From assembly GCA_930367215.1 (NCBI GenBank), contig OV884056.1, positions 248,709,127-248,773,126 of the forward strand: a stretch of 64,000 nucleotides of DNA. The letters run 5' to 3'. Of the stretch, positions 33,845 through 45,560 are shown one piece after another. A program made the position numbers and the translations under genes. Below the pieces are notes generated by a model. That model was given only the letters and a program-made list of their open reading frames with translations, had not been told where the DNA came from and did not search any database. Source of the DNA: Pollenia angustigena. Lineage: Eukaryota; Arthropoda; Insecta; Diptera; Polleniidae. Each line of letters opens with the position of its first letter. Position 1 is the stretch's first letter.

Positions 33845-35520
33845 GGGTAATTCCATGTCAAAACGACCAAGAGTGGGACACGACCCCTTCCGATTTTAAT
33901 AAAATTTGGTGAGAAGGTTCCTTTTATCTTATTAGGAACATATATGAACGAAACAAATTTTTAAAATTTGTTTTTCGAAAGTTATGTCATATTCAAAATG
34001 TCATAATTTCGCAGAATTAGCCGAATGTGTTGAGCTTATTTCTTCAATATATCGAAAACTACTTGACATACGAAGATGATTTTGATGTCATTTTAAAGAG
34101 AATACTTGGGGCTACAAACCATAAATTGAAAAAAAAACAATTTTTTTTGAAAAATGTAATATCTGCAAAATGTTAAATTTTAAAAACGGACTAAGTCAAA
34201 AACTTATTTTTTTATTTGTCTGATTTTTTTTTGTATAATACCTCAAACTGTTCTTTAAAAATCCTGAAACTTTGAAGGAGGTGTTTTTTTTCTTTTTTAA
34301 GATATGATTTTTTTCCTTTCGCAACCCTTAAAAAAATAATATTAAAATAGAATTTTAATATTGTAATTTTGAGCAATAAGTACACTGTGCTAGTTGGAAA
34401 CAACAGACCAGCCGCGCACCTGGCATTTTACCCTAATTGGGGACGCTGAATCCAGTGGTGCTAACCGTTTTTTTAGGTTAGCTCTTGTTTTCAAGATATA
34501 TCGTTATTTTAAAAATGTAAGAGGTTGCACAGCATATATTCGCGTAACTCAAAAACGGTTTAGTTTATTGAAATAACTAAAACAACCGAAATTCGGCAAT
34601 AAATAATAAAGTGGGGCTGGTCATACATTTGACCCATCTAGGAGCATCCTACGCGCTGCAGGGGCCAAATTAAAGAATTTTATTAAGCCGCAATATTTGT
34701 ATGGTACAGCGCATAGGATGGTCCTAGATGGGTCAAATGTATGACCAGCCCCACTTTATTATTTATTGCCGAATTTCGGTTGTTTTAGTTATTTCAATAA
34801 ACTAAACCGTTTTTGAGTTACGCGAATATATGCTGTGCAACCTCTTACATTTTTAAAATAACGATATATCTTGAAAACAAGAGCTAACCTAAAAAAACGG
34901 TTAGCACCACTGGATTCAGCGTCCCCAATTAGGGTAAAATGCCAGGTGCGCGGCTGGTCTGTTGTTTCCAACTAGCACAGTGTACTTATTGCTCAAAATT
35001 ACAATATTAAAATTATATTTTAATATTATTTTTTTAAGGGTTGCGAAAGGAAAAAAATCATATCTTAAAAAAGAAAAAAAACACCTCCTTCAAAGTTTCA
35101 GGATTTTTAAAGAACAGTTTGAGGTATTATACAGAAAAAAATCAGACAAATAAAAAAATAAGTTTTTGACTTAGTCCGTTTTTAAAATTTAACATTTTGC
35201 AGATATTACATTTTTCAAAAAAAATTGTTTTTTTTTCAATTTATGGTTTGTAGCCCCAAGTATTCTCTTTAAAATGACATCAAAATCATCTTCGTATGTC
35301 AAGTAGTTTTCGATATATTGAAGAAATAAGCTTAACACATTCGGCTAATTCTGCGAAATTATGACATTTTGAATATGACATAACTTTCGAAAAACAAATT
35401 TTAAAAATTTGTTTCGTTCATATATGTTCCTAATAAGATAAAAGGAACCTTCTCACCAAATTTTATTAAAATCGGAAGGGGTCGTGTCCCACTCTTGGTC
35501 GTTTTGACATGGAATTACCC
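33845..35520. mobile_element. 1,676-bp near-perfect palindromic foldback element
   Basis: GGGTAATTCC at 33845 and GGAATTACCC at 35520 are the tips of two arms of about 815 bp each, around a centre near 34660-34705. The arms are so alike that the same 60-residue frame is read identically on opposite strands at 34394-34576 and 34789-34971. AGATAGAT borders both tips (33837-33844 and 35521-35528), an 8-bp duplication, although the left side is a short AGAT run. No transposase. Relatives: 17671-18722, 29156-30460 and fragments at 681, 16575 and 43630. Confidence 0.9.
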
Positions 35521-35642
35521 AGATAGATGTTGATGTTCACTTCGAGCATACCCGGTCTTATTTCGATAATGATGCCGAATGTTGACTTTTAAATGAATAA
35601 TCCTTGCTGGCTTATCAGTATAGTCCAGATAGATTTTACGTA

Positions 35643-35663
<21 letters not shown>
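35643..35663. repeat. C21 homopolymer
   Basis: A run of 21 C, directly followed by an A-run, at the edge of the mariner relic. Confidence 0.95.
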
Positions 35664-35671
<8 letters not shown>

Positions 35672-35673
<2 letters not shown>

Positions 35674-36910
35674 GTGGTCTAAAAGTGTCAAATCAAGCGA
35701 ATGAGATGGCCAACGTTAATTTCTTGTGATAATTTGGTCACCAAACGTTTGGCTCAACAAAGTGATTGTTTCACGCGCTGCATGGCATGCTTCGACGTTT
35801 GGTAGGAACCGCTTCTCCTCCAAATGATATGCAATGATATGAGGAATAAGATGAATCATTTGGCTGTAGCTTTCGCTATTAGGTATTTCTGACAAATTGG
35901 CCGTTTAAGACTTTGGCCCCTATTATGAGTTACATTCGATAAACGATTTTCGCTGGCTATCGAACATCGACTATCGAATCTTAATTTGGTATTATGAGTT
36001 GGCAGCACTGTCGAAAGTTTCGTTGTGCATCGAATTTTTCAACGAAAACAAATTTGCTTTCGACTGTGCAAATAAATGTAAAAAACTTGTTGAAAATTTA
36101 ACTATTTGTAAATTTTTTGGTGTTCGTATACCAAATGCAATATTCTTGATCTGTTTTGTTCATTTTATGCAAGTCCAACGTCGTTAACAGCAATTGGAAC
36201 CGCTCATATTCCTTATGGAACAAAATTCTTTTTTCACCAAATGATTTGCAGCAAAGTTTAGCATGTAAAAAAATGGGTTGAAACCCAACTGAAGCTAAAT
36301 TATTTGAAAACAACCATAATTCGCCGTAATCACGTTTAACTTTAATTTTATTTTTTAAATTTGTAAACAAAAATTTTTTATTTTAAGTGACAGCTGATCG
36401 AAAATGTACTACTGTGAATTAACAAAATCACAATAGTAAATTTTTATCGAATGCGCGCCATAATACCAAATGAAAATTCGTTCGATCAGCTAATTCGACT
36501 GCTGTCGAAAATCGAATTTAGTTCATAATAGGCACCTTTCGCATGGAAACCGCACCAAACAGTAACTTTTTGGGGATGTAATGGAGTCTCAGGAATCTCA
36601 CTGGGATCGTCCTCTTCTAAATAATTAAAATTCTGCTTGTTTACATCGTGAAGATGATTTGAAGTTATGAATACTGTTCAAGTTCCAGTTGATTCTCAGA
36701 CCATTCACCAAACATGTGACGAAATTAATGGTCCATTGGCTTTAATTCTTATACCAGGCGGTCTTATATGGATGTAGGCCTAGACTTTTCCTTACAATGT
36801 TCCAAGTAGTGGACGGACAGAGACATATTTGCTGAGAGCGGCGATGGCTTCTTTTGTAGGCACGGAACGTGCTCGATTTGGATGGATATTGGATATACTT
36901 ATTGGATATA
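35672..36910 (-). pseudogene. Mariner-like transposase relic 1 (split by a MITE)
   Basis: Minus strand. The N-terminal part (about 36910-36780) reads HPNRARSVPTKEAIAALSKY, resembling the helix-turn-helix region. Then, with frameshifts, VNKQNFNYLEEDDPSEIPET and PQKVTVWCGFHAKG-like sequence (about 36640-36535) precede the inserted MITE. On the far side (35910-35672) come CHAARETITLLSQTFGDQI and SHSLDLTLLDHF. These are successive blocks of a Tc1/mariner-superfamily transposase, including the region of the last catalytic acidic residue. Stops and frameshifts make it inactive. Confidence 0.75.
35919..36532. mobile_element. 614-bp TIR element inside the mariner relic
   Basis: CCTATTATGAGTTACATTCGA at the left and its inverse with a few changes (TTCATAATAGG) at the right. 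TCGAT-rich phrases recur in both arms. Transposase blocks lie on either side. No unambiguous duplication. Confidence 0.8.
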
Positions 36911-37308
36911 CATAATGAGTAAATTTGAACATAAATCGATTCATAGCACGTATTGCGTAATTAGTGCTCAGGTGGACGATTAGATGCTCAATAAACTTGA
37001 CGAAGTTTGGCGAACTCTTTAAGATTGGTGGTTTGCCAAAGTATACTAAAAATAAGAAGGACACACTTTATGAGTATGATAGCTAATGCTACAGTGATCC
37101 CTATCGAAAGTTCTATACGTCTAAAAAACACCCTTTATTATCTGTTGCCAGAGTTATTTTCTAGATCTAATAAGTATGTGTTATTGTAGTCCTTTTATTT
37201 CCTCAATGAACTGGACCCCTGTTTTCCAGACTACAGATTGAAAATATTATATAAAAAGATAAATCAATAATAATAATATTATTTTCTTTTTGAGTTGCTT
37301 ATTATTGA
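36911..37308. other. Nothing recognised
   Basis: Possibly the decayed 5' part of the mariner relic; no supported gene. Confidence 0.35.
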
Positions 37309-37449
37309 GTGGCCTGGTACTCTAGTTGGTAGTGAGCTTGTCTATCAGCGTCGGGGTTGCGGGTTCGATTCCCGCCAGATACTCTGGTTTCTTTCCTGCA
37401 TACAAGCGTTGAGCTTCGCGGGAATAACTTAGGGAATTAAAAAAAATAT
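37309..37449 (+). mobile_element. tRNA-derived SINE, copy 2
   Basis: A-box-like TGGTACTCTAGTTGGTAG (37315-37332) and B box GGTTCGATTCC (37362-37372). The T arm is perfect (GCGGG/CCCGC), and D-stem CTC/GAG pairing is possible. The body CTCTGGTTTCTTTCCTGCA and GCTTCGCGGGAATAACTTAG, with an A-rich end, matches the copy at 13496-13635 at roughly 85%. Confidence 0.75.
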
Positions 37450-38005
37450 GTTTATTCAGCCCCATTTCTAAATTTTGACCACCACTGTTTAACTCCTTCA
37501 GTCGCAATATTCAAGTTACTTTTACAAGTCTCTAATTAATTGTGTTAAAAATTGCAAACAAACAAAAATTAATTATAAAGCAAACAGCAAAAATATCGAA
37601 CACATTATAATTGAAAAAAAAAAAAAAAATTGTTAATGAATACAAGAAAATGTAACAGATGGAACAACAAAAATAATGTCAAGTTTATTTTATTGCTCTA
37701 TTTTTCATTGGATTTTTTTTAAATATTTTTTTATTTGCTGAAATGAAGAAATGAAATAATTACTTCAAATGCCATTTATTATGCTGGCAATAATAAACAA
37801 CTTAATTTTTCTTATCTGTAGATTTTATGGCAATTTGTTGTAGTGTTTAGTCCCTTCAAAATGTTTAATAGATTCAAAGATAAACATTTACTCCAATTAA
37901 TGATTTTTTTAAGAAAAAAAAAAATAAAAAATTAATTGCAAACTAGGAACGTTTTAAGTGCATTTTAAAAAATATTTAATGAAGATTCAGAAAGAGAATT
38001 TATTA
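37450..38005. other. AT-rich, nothing recognised
   Basis: No supported gene or element. Confidence 0.4.
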
Positions 38006-38738
38006 GGGTATTCATTCGGTTAACTGTCAATCGGTTAACCGATTAATTACAACCCGATTAACCGATCAGGTTAATTTCAAATTGGCTTTTTTTCGATTAA
38101 CGATTAAACCGGTTAATTTCAGTCGATTAACCGACTAACCGATGTAACAAAAATTTCATTATTTTGTAGTATAATAACACTTTTTTTGTGTTTTAAATTA
38201 TTTCTTTCGTCTCATATACACAATGTATGTGTTTAGAAAATATGTTTCTATACAAACAAAGAAGGTGTTCAGTGATCTTCATTTTAACCTATTTTCCGCC
38301 GACCGGTGACTAAAATTACAATGTTTTTTTTATCTTATCATCGATCAGCAGGAATGTGGCAAAAAATGTTTGATTGTCAAAACCTTTTTTTGTTTCACGT
38401 TTCTCATGCATATCTTCTCATATCAGTCTTTTAAGAGAATTAACCGAAACAATTAACCGAAAAGAAGTGTTAAACATTTTAAAAAACTCTAATGGCATAA
38501 TGGAGTATTTTATATATTTAGAGAAATCCTGGAAAAGGACTGAGAAATTAGATCCACGATAAGAAAAAGAATTTTTTCCAAGTCAAGATTTGTCAAAACT
38601 AAAGAAAAGAATCGCTTTAATCCTAAACATTTAAACCAAATTACTTTTCTAAGAGATTATTTTATAAGATCTCCTTTAACCATTGAAATAACTAATAAGA
38701 TTTTCTCAATTTATTTTTTTATAAATACTTATTTGGGG

Positions 38739-39580
38739 TATTCACAAGGTAGTCATAAAGCCTTATGTCTTAAAATAATTATAAGAAATATATGGTCGGC
38801 TTAATATGCAAACCGGCTAAATCCACTTTTTATATAAATTGAGATTTTAGTGCGTGTGGTAGAGAAAGATACGCCTCGTCGACCAGCATGTATTTCTTAT
38901 ATTTAAGTCATGAAGTGTGTAAAACTAACTGTATTTTAAATTTTCTTTCAAGCAGCAAATAGGAAAAATAAAAAGTTGTTTTGTCTCTCCTGTAAAAGTG
39001 CTGAAAGTGAGTTAGCAGGTTTGCATATTAAGCCGACGATATGACTGTTTTCTACTGTACAGTTATGACGAATCAATGAGAAGCATTAAAATTTTTATTT
39101 TGTTTGAAACACAACAATATTTATTTTAAACAATTGAAGCACAGCCGCGAATAACGTTTTAAGTTACAAAATAATAATTTTTCAGGAGAGCAAAAAAACG
39201 TTTTTTGACAAGCAGCATTATTTGTTTTAAAAAATTTTTTTTTCTATTATTTAAAATAGTGATAATAAAAACTTTAATGCAAAAGGCTTTTAAAACATTA
39301 TTCCGCACTGCAAAACCATTTCGGTTTCATCATTATGTTAGTAACTTGCAATGTTCTTCCACTGGCTGACACTTTGTACGCCATTTTGAAGGCGTTAAGG
39401 TGCATAGTTTTGGTTGATTTGATGTTTAAACTGTGAAAGAGAGTAAAGTCAACGTTTATCTGCAAAAAAACAGTTTTTGCAAAATGTGGCGTTTACAACG
39501 TTTTTCGCGGCTGTGCTTCAATTGTAAAATATTATTTAGGATATTATGACGCTATGACTTGATAGCACACCCTGTGTATT
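38739..39580. mobile_element. Nested TIR element, family of 14573-14778
   Basis: TATTCACAAGGTAGTCATAA at the left and GACTTGATAGCACACCCTGT at the right match the ends of the 206-bp copy at 14573. The middle is longer and includes the insertion at 39132-39523. Confidence 0.65.
39132..39523. mobile_element. Innermost TIR element, 392 bp
   Basis: AATTGAAGCACAGCCGCGAA at the left and TTCGCGGCTGTGCTTCAATT at the right are perfect inverted repeats over 20 bp, extending into AACGTTTT/CAACGTTTT. The AATT at each tip may be the target duplication. Confidence 0.85.
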
Positions 39581-39775
39581 AATTGAAAAAATACATATTG
39601 ATGAATTGTTTTTGTGTTTGCTTAATCGGTTAACCGATCAAAAACAAAATCAACCGATTAAACCAAAACCTCGGTTAATTAATCGAGCGATTAACCGATT
39701 AAAGCAAAAGGTCGATTAAATGAATACCCTAGTATTTATATATCAGAGTAACAATTATATAGAGAATAATTTAAG

Positions 39776-40015
39776 GTGTTGGTGGTTACCATTTTCCCGA
39801 TTAAGGAATTTCCAGAGGACGAACACTTCAGAAAGAAGAAGCTATTTGATCCAACACCGAAGGCACTATCAAAATGTATCCGTACAAAGCGAATGGATCT
39901 CAATGAATTCTTAATGGGTCGCTGCAGCGACCTGGCAATTGTATCCGTCGGAATAGAGTATCCACTTATGGTAGGTATTCGTTTAAGGAGGATACACTGT
40001 ACTTATTTTAAATAA
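39776..40015 (+). CDS. Unidentified coding-like frame, possible exon
   Basis: A 79-codon frame with mixed, charged composition (FPEDEHFRKKKLFDPTPKAL, then RMDLNEFLMGRCSDL), unlike the Phe/Lys/Asn-rich chance frames around it. Inside it, ATGGTAGGTATTC at about 39968 could be a splice donor, and ATTTAAGG or TTAAGG just upstream an acceptor. No family is recognised. It lies between the end of a TIR element and a TA-MITE. The base-balanced stretch beyond the MITE (41340-41620) could be its continuation, or both could be debris of an unknown element. Confidence 0.25.
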   Translation: MLVVTIFPIKEFPEDEHFRKKKLFDPTPKALSKCIRTKRMDLNEFLMGRCSDLAIVSVGIEYPLMVGIRLRRIHCTYFK

Positions 40016-40143
40016 CTAACTGTATAATTCCATGCAAAACTGTAACATGTAACTCTATAAATGTGTAAGAAGGAGAAAATTGTTATTGTATGCTTTTAAT
40101 CATCTCCTTAATTCCTTCTTTGGAAATCAAAAGTAATTTACTA

Positions 40144-41320
40144 CCCAGTTAAAACTTCGTCTACAAAATAATGTGTTAAGTAATCAGAAAAACTTAAAAA
40201 AACTACTTTTTTTTATTACTGTTTACTCAGGGGATGACCCTACTAATGCATTGCATTGTGTTGGAACTAGGAAAATAGATTGTGGGAAGGAGGCTAGAGG
40301 GAGTACTGTTTGTGAACATTCGATTTGAACTTAATCATGTTGTAAGTGAGAGGCAAGACATCTGCAGGAAGGTTATTCCACACACGAACAGTCCCGGAAA
40401 AAACGAATTCTCTCTGTAATGCCAATCGACAACATAAGGATGGGCTCTTGAGGAAAAACGTGTATTACGAACAAACGTACGGGTTTCGGGAACCAGATCC
40501 CTAATTTCGTCGGAACACATCCCATTGTAGTAACGATGAAACAGGCAAATACAACCCACATTGCGACGGTGCTCAAGAAAGTCAATAGAATTGGATACCC
40601 TACTGTCACCAATGAGAATCTTCGCCCTGTCCTGCACGCGGTCGAGAAGCTCCAAAATAGACTTTGAAGCACCGGCCCACACATGAGAGTTGTATTCCAT
40701 ACGCGGTCGGATATTGGTGGCATAAATAGTAAGGAGATCAGATGGAGTGAAGTATATCCTTCGACACCTTGAATATATGTTCTGCCCATCGGACATCTCA
40801 TTGTATCCTCATGCCCAGAACATCAAGAGATTCTGATTCCTCAATAATTATACCACCCATATATACAGATGAGGCACCCCGGTTTGTCGCGCGCTTATGC
40901 GTCAGAATCAACATTGGGGTTTTCGGGAATTAAAATTTACCCTATTCGCACGACCTCATTCCGAGACTATGTCAAGGTCTCGGCCAAGCGTAACATTCAT
41001 ATTCTGCCTCATAGCACCGACATCGGATACGCTTGGTCTGCATTCAAATGAGTACGAATTGCAAAGGGTAGATAGGGTTGGAAGTTTGACAAAGGAGGTC
41101 ATTTAGAAAGATAAGAAATAGAGTAGGAGAAAGAACGAAGCCTTGCGGTACCCCTGAATGAATCTTGAACTTACAATTCTACTCTATTCTATTCTCATTA
41201 TTTTTTTACCTTCATACATTCAGAAATAAGAAGTTATTGAAGCAGTTATAGAAGAAAGCTACTAAATAATAAGTGAGAGAAGCTATTCGTTTTGAAAAAG
41301 TAAGCGAAGTTTTTACTGGG
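40144..41320. mobile_element. TA-MITE family, copy C, carrying a LINE
   Basis: Ends CCCAGTTAAAACTTCGTCTAC and CGAAGTTTTTACTGGG with TA on both sides (40142-40143, 41321-41322). The body matches copies A and B up to AAACTACTT, is interrupted by the LINE, and resumes at ACTTACAATTCTACT. ACTT on both sides of the LINE may be its duplication. Confidence 0.85.
40212..41176 (-). pseudogene. LINE RT relic, copy 2 (family of 24779-26140)
   Basis: The minus strand carries the same family as the 24.8-kb relic. It starts 5'-truncated at the motif B region near 41160 (a GVPQG-equivalent with changes), then SPTLFLIFLND-like, decayed frames, YMGGIIIEESESLDVLG and, in the open frame 40796-40335, IYFTPSDLLTIYATNIRP, EYNSHVWAGASKSILELLDR, then EHRRNVGCICLFHRYYNG and VCGITFLQ. 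This copy keeps the segment deleted from copy 1 but lacks the SKEAFKCLGFL part. The 3' end (GGGGATGACC on +) and a T-run near 40210 mark the poly(A) side. Confidence 0.85.
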
Positions 41321-41322
41321 TA

Positions 41323-42395
41323 GAATAGGTTTTATACGTCCGATGGAAGCCGTTTTCCTTTTTACATCCGTAAACCCAACTCTGCCCAAGCTTTTGAATC
41401 GAATATTTAAGATCTCGCCTCACACGATTTGGACTTAAGTTCCCGAAACGATCTAACAATCTGTTTAGGATCTGCAAAGTTTAAGACGGTTCTGGTCCCG
41501 TGCTTTCAGATTGAACTAAGGTTAGCTTCTATCCATTCGAGATTTCAAAGCTTGAGTGCCATGCCCGGAGACATAATGCATACGAATCAGCCCGAAGGGA
41601 CTTATACATGTTAAATTTTTATGCTACTTTCACGACTTAAAATAAGAAATATATTATACTTATGAACCACTTTAGGAAACAAAATTTTAGAAAAATTTAA
41701 AAAACTTTGATCAAAAGTCTAAAGAGGTTAAAGATTTTAATTAACTCTTTCCGTTTCAAAAATAATAAGTCGAGATAAGAATCTAAAAACTTATATTAAA
41801 AAAAAAAAACAACTGCAATCACTATATTTAAATAAGCTTTAAATTTAATATCGTTAAATCGCATAAAAACCGAGTACACAGTTAAGTCGAATAAGTCGAC
41901 AAAAACACAGAAAGGGTTAATACAAATAAATCGAATTGATACAACTTAAAAATATAAGTCACAATTATTGATTTTAAATCTATTATAAACTGCTCTGCTT
42001 TTCTAAAATTTCGAAGTTTTTTTTTTGAAATGTTTTATCCAATTGTACACAGGCTTTTATTTAACCACTTAAGCTTTTTATATCAAGTATTTGCTTACCA
42101 ATTTACCAAACAATTTTCAAAACGTTTCTCAACTTTGTTATACAAACAAATAAATAAAGTTTATTTAAAAATCATCTCTTTTTGACATGACTATCATCAT
42201 CCTCTATCACTTTCAATGGCCATTTAAATTCTCGTCACAGCCATAATAAACACTTCAAACGAAAAATGTTCTTAAACATGTTCGAATGGAAACATAAAAA
42301 TAAAATTAATATGGACACTAAAAGCTAAATCTCAAACAAACACTCTAACGGACGAACAAAAACAAAAAAAAATTATGACTAAAAACTAACGTTTA
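41323..42395. other. Unclassified; 41340-41620 is base-balanced
   Basis: 41340-41620 has coding-like composition (phrases such as GATCTCGCCTCACACG) but frames are broken and no domain is recognised. Beyond it the sequence is AT-rich, with nothing visible. Confidence 0.35.
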
Positions 42396-43819
42396 AAAGC
42401 CCCTTTTACACTATAATACTTAAGGCTAGTTTACACTATCTCACAAGTCTTACGTATTCCATAATACTTTGTGAGATAGAAAGTAATGAGTTTTTTTGCG
42501 ACTGTCAAAAAATCTAATTTAACATAACAGTTTGTGTTCACACTATCACACAAAGTATAAACACCCACACATGAAATAAAATGCAACCCTGAATGAAAAG
42601 TATAATTGTATAGAAATTTTTCAAAAAACGATAAAGTCGTATGGGATGTCAAACTTTTTTTCAAAATACTTGTCATTTTCATCACACATGCATTCACACT
42701 ATCAGACTTTTACATATTACTTGAGTTTTTGACATGTATTAATACAAAGTATAATAGTGTGAACTAGCCTTTAGTATTACGACGACATGATAAAAACTCA
42801 AAAAATTCAAAATGTAAAATATTGTGAAAATAATTTGTTTTGAAATTAAGACTACCGGTTGCAGCGAAAAGTCTGCTAACTTTGACCGTTCGAATAAATT
42901 TGCTTTGGGTATTACAATGTTTTGCTTAGAAATGGCTGACACTAAAGAGCAATAACGTGCTTAAGTTGACTTAAGTTAATATGCGAATACAGGTTAATCA
43001 TATGAGGCAAACCATATTGATCTTATGGAAACTTTTTGTAAAGTTTTATGAACTGTCATTTGCTTTTTTGATTTTGTTGTTGTTTTTTCTGTTGTTTTTA
43101 TATTGTTGTAGTTTCTCTGCCACCATGTACATAAATTCGCCTTGAAAATGCCGAAATATACCTTTTTTAAAATATTTCTAAACTCTTACTGCCTATTCCA
43201 CTAAAAGCGAAAGGACTTTTTCTTTTGCACAGCTACCTATAAATGTGTATATAAAATTCTTGTGTCACGGTGTTGGTAACTGAACTCCTCCGAAATGGCT
43301 TGACCCATTTTTATGAAATTTTGTATGTGTATTTGTTAGGTGAGCTCCCTCTCCTTATATCATCTTAACTAATCAACCGGTTTTCTTGAAATTTGGCATG
43401 CAGGCACTGCAGTATCTGAAAGGAAATAGGACGTAATTTAGAGAGGGATAAAAAAAGAAAATTAAAATATAATGTTTGCATACAGTATCACTACAATTGT
43501 TTTGTTTTTTAACGAAGAACGGAACACTATATAATGCTCGGCTCTTACGAACGTTATTAAGGTTTGTGTTCGTCTAAACAAACGATAAAAAAAATAGATA
43601 TCGCTCCTGTGTGTGTGAGCTTAACAAAAAGTTGGGCACCCGGCGGTAAAACCTAATCCGAATACGCTGGATTCAGGGGTGCAAACAGTTTTTTAGGTTA
43701 GCTCTTGTTTTCGCGATATATCGTTTCTGTTTTCACACTCTTTCACAATCAGTAAACAATCCTTGGATTTTGTAGGAGCAAAAATCTTAAGATTTGTAAA
43801 AAAGTGTGAAAGGGGCTTT
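42396..43819. mobile_element. Composite TIR element with nested MITE and fragments
   Basis: AAAGCCCCTTTTACACT at the left and AGTGTGAAAGGGGCTTT at the right are inverted. Inside are a MITE (42423-42770), a hAT fragment like 8962-9135 (about 43460-43622) and a fragment of the GGGTAATTCC foldback family (about 43628-43735: GGGCACCCGG, GGTTAGCTCTTGTTTTC). No transposase. Confidence 0.65.
42423..42770. mobile_element. 348-bp MITE, TSD TTA
   Basis: AGGCTAGTTTACACTATC and its inverse ATAGTGTGAACTAGCCT, flanked by TTA (42420-42422, 42771-42773). The ends resemble the 8049-8498 MITE (AGGCCAGTTTACACGG), which is flanked by TAA. Confidence 0.8.
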
Positions 43820-43869
43820 AGTGTGATGAGTTATTATACAAATACTACAAAGTAATATTTTGTCAATAA

Positions 43870-45560
43870 CTATCAGGTTCTGGCTAAGCCAAACTCTATA
43901 ATGATGTTAAGTCCATATAGAAGCCGACTAGAATATAAATATATATAACAAGGTTTCGTTTAAATGTGCTTGTTTCGTTTAAATGTGCTTCACCATTGTG
44001 CGAGCAGAATACAGAGCAACTAGACAAAAACTAAATAATTTTTACATATACATACATATTTGCAATACCTCAAACTTCATTATAAATAAAATTTAAAAAG
44101 CGAAAACTGGTAAATATTTTTTTTAAATCTTTTTTAGAACATAAAAAAAATAAAAATATTAAAAAAAAAATTTTCTTTTTAAAAAACCAAGAATCGAAGC
44201 GGGAACTCTCAGTTTCTAACAAACCCCCTAGACAACTGAACCATGAAAGAACGTTAATCGAATATCATTAAAATGAAATATGGCACGTTGACTGTTCACA
44301 AAATTCAACAAAGTTTTGTTGTAATTACTTCTGATGTTTTTGTTCACCACAAAGTTGGGAAATATATTCACCAAAATAGTTTGCGCCATGTATGTGTGTT
44401 TGTTTGTTTTCTTTTATCTTTTTTGGCGAGTTTTTAAGTAGCAAAAACCACAAAAATTCCTAGTTTCTATTTGTAAAAATATTTTCGTTAAATAGATGAA
44501 ATAATAAAGAAGGGTGATAACGAAAATCATATTGGGCATTATGCTAGTATATGTAAGCAATTGAAAGGGGTGGGGGGGGGGGGGGGGGGGCATATACTAT
44601 ATATATACTTTATGGGGTCTAAAATCAATATTGTGGAAATTACAAACGTTATGACAAACTTATATATACCCTTTTCCACCTGAGGTGAAGGGTATAAAAA
44701 GAGTAATTTTTGGGATTTCAGTATTTTGATTATAACTCAGCCATTTTTTAACCGATTTGACAGATTTATATACCGACGTGTTTAAGAAGAAATTTGTCAG
44801 TTAGTTTGGTTATAAAACTTGGACTCGGGGAGATCTATGGTTCCCGAAAGTTGGGTATTTAAAAAAAAATTTAATTTTGGTCATAACTTTTTTGTATCTG
44901 AACCGATTTTCCCGAAATTTTTATAAAATATGTTCTACTAAAAATTTCCGATATTTTGATATATAAGTCATATCCATAGGACATATGGCAGCCCTTAAAT
45001 TTAGGTTTTTGTAAAATTTTTAATTTTTTTTGTACGGGAGGTACCACGCCCACTTCTCCAATCCCGCCCACATTTTGTAGGATGGTGTGTATTGGCAACC
45101 TAAATGTGTGTAGATAATTTGGAAACTTTGGCTCTTGCCGTTCTCAAGATATACAGAAATTAAAAAAATACAACAACAACAAGGGATTTTTGGAAAAATT
45201 TAGAGGTAGTCGTGGTTTTTTGCTCATATCTACGTCATTTTTGGACCGATCTGGCTGAATTTCAATAGCAAGAAATGGTGGACTGTATGTAACATAAATG
45301 TAAAACAACCTAGCCGCTATCATGTCTGGATTATCCGGAAAACACATATCAAACGTAAGACGGACAGACGGACAGAGGGTCAGACGGACAGACGGTCAGA
45401 CGGACAGACGGACAGACGGACATGGTTAAATCAAGTTCTCTCCTCATAAGGTCCCAGAATATATATACTTTATGGGGTCTAAAATCAATATTGTGGAAAT
45501 TACAAACGTTATGACAAACTTATATATACCCTTTTCCACCTGAGGTGAAGGGTATAAAAA
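43870..45560 (-). repeat. Dimeric noncoding repeat R1, copy 2 (reverse)
   Basis: Reverse orientation of the 56940-59078 repeat. The head sequence (CACCTGAGGTGAAGGGTATA on +) occurs twice, ending near 44699 and 45560, and about 100 bases before each are identical (GGGGTCTAAAATCAATATTG). A GACGGACA minisatellite fills about 45357-45424; a G-run lies at about 44572-44590. GAACTCTCAGTTTCTAACAA and GTGCGAGCAGAATACAGAGC match, reversed, the tail of the other copy. Short frames such as 44871-45098 are by-products. Confidence 0.85.

Larger units (their letters stand above)
38006..39729. mobile_element. TIR element with GGTTAACCGATTAA subrepeats
   Basis: Ends GGGTATTCATTCGGTTAA and TCGATTAAATGAATACCC, flanked by TA (38004-38005, 39730-39731). 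For about 130 bp inside each end the motif GGTTAACCGATTAACC or variants repeat many times. It holds a nested TIR element (38739-39580), itself carrying another (39132-39523), so the original unit was under 0.9 kb. No transposase. Confidence 0.8.

Noticed and set aside
34394..34971. Pair of identical 60-residue frames read from opposite strands
   Set aside because: Produced by the palindrome; related copies have the frame broken, so no protein is claimed.
35643..35663. Functional poly-C element (and the G-run at 44572-44590)
   Set aside because: Plain homopolymers at repeat edges; length is likely unstable or an assembly artefact.
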